Source: Glandiceps talaboti
Taxonomy: Eukaryota > Hemichordata > Enteropneusta > Spengelidae
Direction of reading: 5' to 3'
Length of the DNA: 64,000 nt
Assembly (NCBI RefSeq): GCF_964340395.1
Contig: NC_135552.1
Span: forward strand, 689,001-753,000
Shown here: one piece after another, positions 61,345 through 64,000 of the stretch
How positions within the stretch are numbered: the stretch's first letter is position 1
How the letters are laid out: each line of letters opens with the position of its first letter
Made by a program: the position numbers and the translations under genes
Notes under the pieces: generated by a model
The model's input: the letters and a program-made list of their open reading frames with translations, nothing else
Databases searched by the model: none
What the model was told of the DNA's origin: nothing

Positions 61345-62312
61345 TATTATTTCGCTTTTGCTAAGGGTGGTCTTGCTGCTAGGCATATTATACTCATGCC
61401 TATTGTTATCTTTAAAATATACACCACCATTTGGCTGTTGCAATGAGCATGGTCATGTTGCCAGGTATATTTGCACATATTTTTTGGAAGTTTATTTGCT
61501 TACCAAATAACCCCCTCCCCCCCCCCCCCCCCCCCGTTATTTTTATGATATACACTATCATTTGCTTGTTGCTATGGGCATAGTCTCAAGTGTTAATAGG
61601 CATATTTGCATACTTTTTTGGAATCTTTAATCACAATATTATGATCTGGAAATAAGCTAATGATATGCAAATAAATATGCAAATTAGGGCACCCCTTTAT
61701 TTTTCAAAATCATGGAGAAACCTGCATACTGCCATTTGGTTGTTACTAAGGGCCAATTTTGTCAAAATCATTTGAAGAAAATCTGTAGACTGTAGAATAA
61801 CACTTTCAGAAACATCTCGTCAAGTTTCAGACTCACTGACCAAGTACATGTACTTTTTCAGATATAAGTTTTTGACCAAAAATGAACAGTTTTACACCCA
61901 ATTTGCATATCACTCATGGAATCATTGTATGCTTAATATTTCTTCATCCATACATCCCTAGATGCATTCCCATTAAATGTTAGTCAAATCTACTCAGTGG
62001 TTTTGGAATTATAGATTTTTGACCAAAAAGACACATTTGTAGCCCTAATTTGCATATCACTGACGGGTCCATCATATCATGAACAATTCTTAGTAAAAAC
62101 ACCCTGAAGAATGTTTCACCCAAATTTCAGCCCAATCTGGCCAGTAGTTTTGGAGTTTAACTTTTTGACCCAAATAACAAACCGGTGGTAAGATCATTTT
62201 GATTTGAACAATTTTCCAACTAGACACCAAAGGTAATGGACCCACCAAATATCATGGCACGCCGGGCAATCCCTATAGCACTACTGAACCACAGTTCAGT
62301 TGTGCTAAAAAT
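61345..62312 (+). mobile_element. Family E element, near full length
   Basis: Three degenerate core units (one with a C19 run at 61517-61535), 3' blocks (ccaatttgcatatcactcat, aaatttcagcccaatctggc, ccaaatatcatggcacgccg) and the hairpin ctgaaccacagttcag followed by ttgtgctaaaa. The (CA)n tract is lost in this copy. Confidence 0.78.
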
Positions 62313-62317
62313 GACTA

Positions 62318-63915
62318 CTACTAGTCATAAGGACCGACAGGTAGCAAAAGCTGCTGGTCCTTACGGAAACTGCTTGTCCATACTCAATGCAGTTCACGTT
62401 CATGACCTGTAGGCTGTACATGTACATGTATCTACATTACATCCATGGTCTCCCCCCCCCCCCCCCCATTTACAGATCAAATGATTTTGAACTTTACAAC
62501 ATATCTTTTGATATACACATATACTAAAGTAAAAGAGAGTACAATGAATTATTTACTATTCACTATTATTTCATCAATCTGTTCTTACAATTGAAAATTT
62601 CCACTCACGGTGATTTGCATCCAAGTAATTTTTTGACGGTGAATAGAGATTTTCAATTGTAACTACAAACCCAGAGACTATGAACAACATTCATTCTCAT
62701 ATCATCTGTTTGGTTGTTCACTAAATGTACATGTACATTGTCCATGTATTCCACACAAATACAGATCCATAGATTGAGATAATATGGGTGAATGAATCAT
62801 TAAGTCTACATAATCTGCAATCTCAAAAAGACCATGGTCCTCTCATTCCTCACTGTACGATACACTAAATTCTAAATCACATAATCCAAAGTCAAATTCA
62901 TCATTTGTGTCAACAGCTGATGTAGCTTTCCAACTCTTAGCAAACGTAGACCCACAAAGTTTTGTCCGATAACTATCCCTCTTGAAAACTATGTATTCAC
63001 TTTATTTCAATTTCCATCCACACAGTGGCACAAAGTGGTTTTGTCTTCTTTCAATGTGCTTAGTGACGCCCCCCCCCACCCCCAACTGAAGTCCTACCCA
63101 TTACCATATACCCTACCGTGGTGTATTGAGTATCATCTGACTGTTTGTGTAAAAAATCTGGACATGATTGATGAACAGAACAAGTCATTGAGAATGACAT
63201 AGTCCCCGCTATAATTGGGTTTTAAGGAATTATCACTACTCTGATCACACAACAACATTTGTGAACCTAAAACAAACAGACTTAGATATGTTGTGTGTGC
63301 TTGTTGGACATGGAATATGCCTCCAAAAATAAAGGATTGGTTGGGTATGGGGGATCATATCACGATGAAAATGGAGTCTGAGTTATGGCTTTGGAGATGG
63401 AAAATTCACAAACAAAATGGCTGCCAGGCAGCCATATTGGATCGTATCACGACGAAAATGGATATACACATGTATGTCATAGAATACTGTCCTAATACCA
63501 ACTTTGAATGAGATCTGTTCAAGCATGTCTGAGTTATGGCTCTCGACAGGGAAAATTCGCAAACAAAATGGTTGCTAGGCGGCCATATTGGATCATATCA
63601 TAAAACAAATTGATGTGCATATGTAAGCCATAGTATGTTGCCCCTGTACCAAGTTTGAAAAAAATCGGTCCAGGCATCTCCAAGAAATCGGTCCAGGCAT
63701 CTCCAAGAAACAGCTGCGGACGGACAGACGGAACCCAATCCATTAGTCCCCGTTCCGGACTTCGTCCACGGGGACTAACTATGGCTAAACATGTCTTACA
63801 GTGTGAAGGTTTTTTTGACATGGGAGCATGATGTGTTAACTGTACTCTCCTGTGTCCATCCACTACTATGAACCTGTGTTTGGCAGGATGCAGTTATTTT
63901 CCAGATACAACAATA
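62318..63915 (-). mobile_element. Repeat H copy 2, inverted, interrupted by a family B element
   Basis: Inverted match to 51085-52092, starting from 'gactactactagtcataagg' and including the acidic frame (with a stop) and the poly-C tract. The match resumes after the B insertion with 'tatggctaaacatgtcttac'. Confidence 0.75.
63179..63779 (+). mobile_element. Family B element inside repeat H
   Basis: Starts 'aacaagtcattgagaatgac' and ends 'ggggactaac'. H copy 1 has 'gagaactatggc' at the same point (complement), so the whole insertion is defined, with AAC on both sides as the only possible duplication. A 21 bp phrase (tcggtccaggcatctccaag) is doubled near the 3' end. Confidence 0.88.
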
Positions 63916-64000
63916 CAACATACAGGGACAGGAGAACTGAATTTGATTCGGTCAACGCAGGTTCAGAATTTAGATGGGGACAGGGCTTATTACATGACTG

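Overview
This is a piece of animal nuclear DNA. It is AT-rich, has long introns and is packed with interspersed and tandem repeats. Nothing in it is bacterial: there are no operons or dense coding, and every convincing coding block is either a spliced exon or a decayed transposon. Frequent TACATGTA-type motifs, a tRNA-derived SINE with an L2-type tail, an L2-like LINE, a CENP-B/pogo-like transposase relic and many short elements ending in hairpins suggest a marine invertebrate (echinoderm, hemichordate, lancelet or mollusc). I cannot narrow this further from the sequence.

The one host gene I can support runs on the minus strand from 50196 to 1730. It is an integrin alpha subunit of the laminin-binding alpha3/alpha6/alpha7/PS1 type. 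Nine consecutive exons are visible with GT/AG borders and compatible phases (50072-50196, 49341-49420, 44201-44395, 42150-42306, 32659-32863, 19435-19525, 11139-11244, 3139-3376, 1730-1831). They join without a frame break into about 433 codons, covering the FG-GAP beta-propeller and the start of the thigh domain. The signal-peptide exon lies to the right and was not found. The rest of the thigh/calf, membrane and cytoplasmic exons lie to the left of the window.

The introns hold almost everything else. From left to right: hairpin-ended repeat copies with a SINE fragment (1-4215); a possible inverted-repeat element holding a four-copy inverted cluster (4319-6020); an L2-like LINE relic (8952-10377); a broken DDE transposase (12415-13370); a second LINE fragment nested in a repeat (13867-14510); a minisatellite split by a SINE (15183-16404); a TTAA-flanked element (20753-23083); a 20-copy minisatellite (25447-26392); a 2.2 kb TTAA foldback element with 570 bp arms (26871-29067); 51 bp and 57 bp minisatellites; and a 5.86 kb array of a 30 bp unit (36225-42084). 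The right part has two copies of a hAT-like element (47167-48726, 58470-60580), each carrying a different later insertion, a third TTAA foldback (54273-54792) nested in another inverted-repeat element, and two inverted copies of a repeat with an acidic reading frame (51085-52092, 62318-63915).

The most interesting theme is a set of at least five repeat families (called B, D, E, F and G here). Their ends differ, but they share one internal plan: tandem core units, a 'caaatttc...gcaatcggt...gttttggagttt' block, a microsatellite, then a terminal hairpin. Mosaics between families B and E occur in both directions. This resembles the Helentron-associated (DINE-1/pearl-like) non-autonomous elements, but that assignment is inference. 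Very long open frames across the 30 bp array are an artefact of its period being divisible by three.
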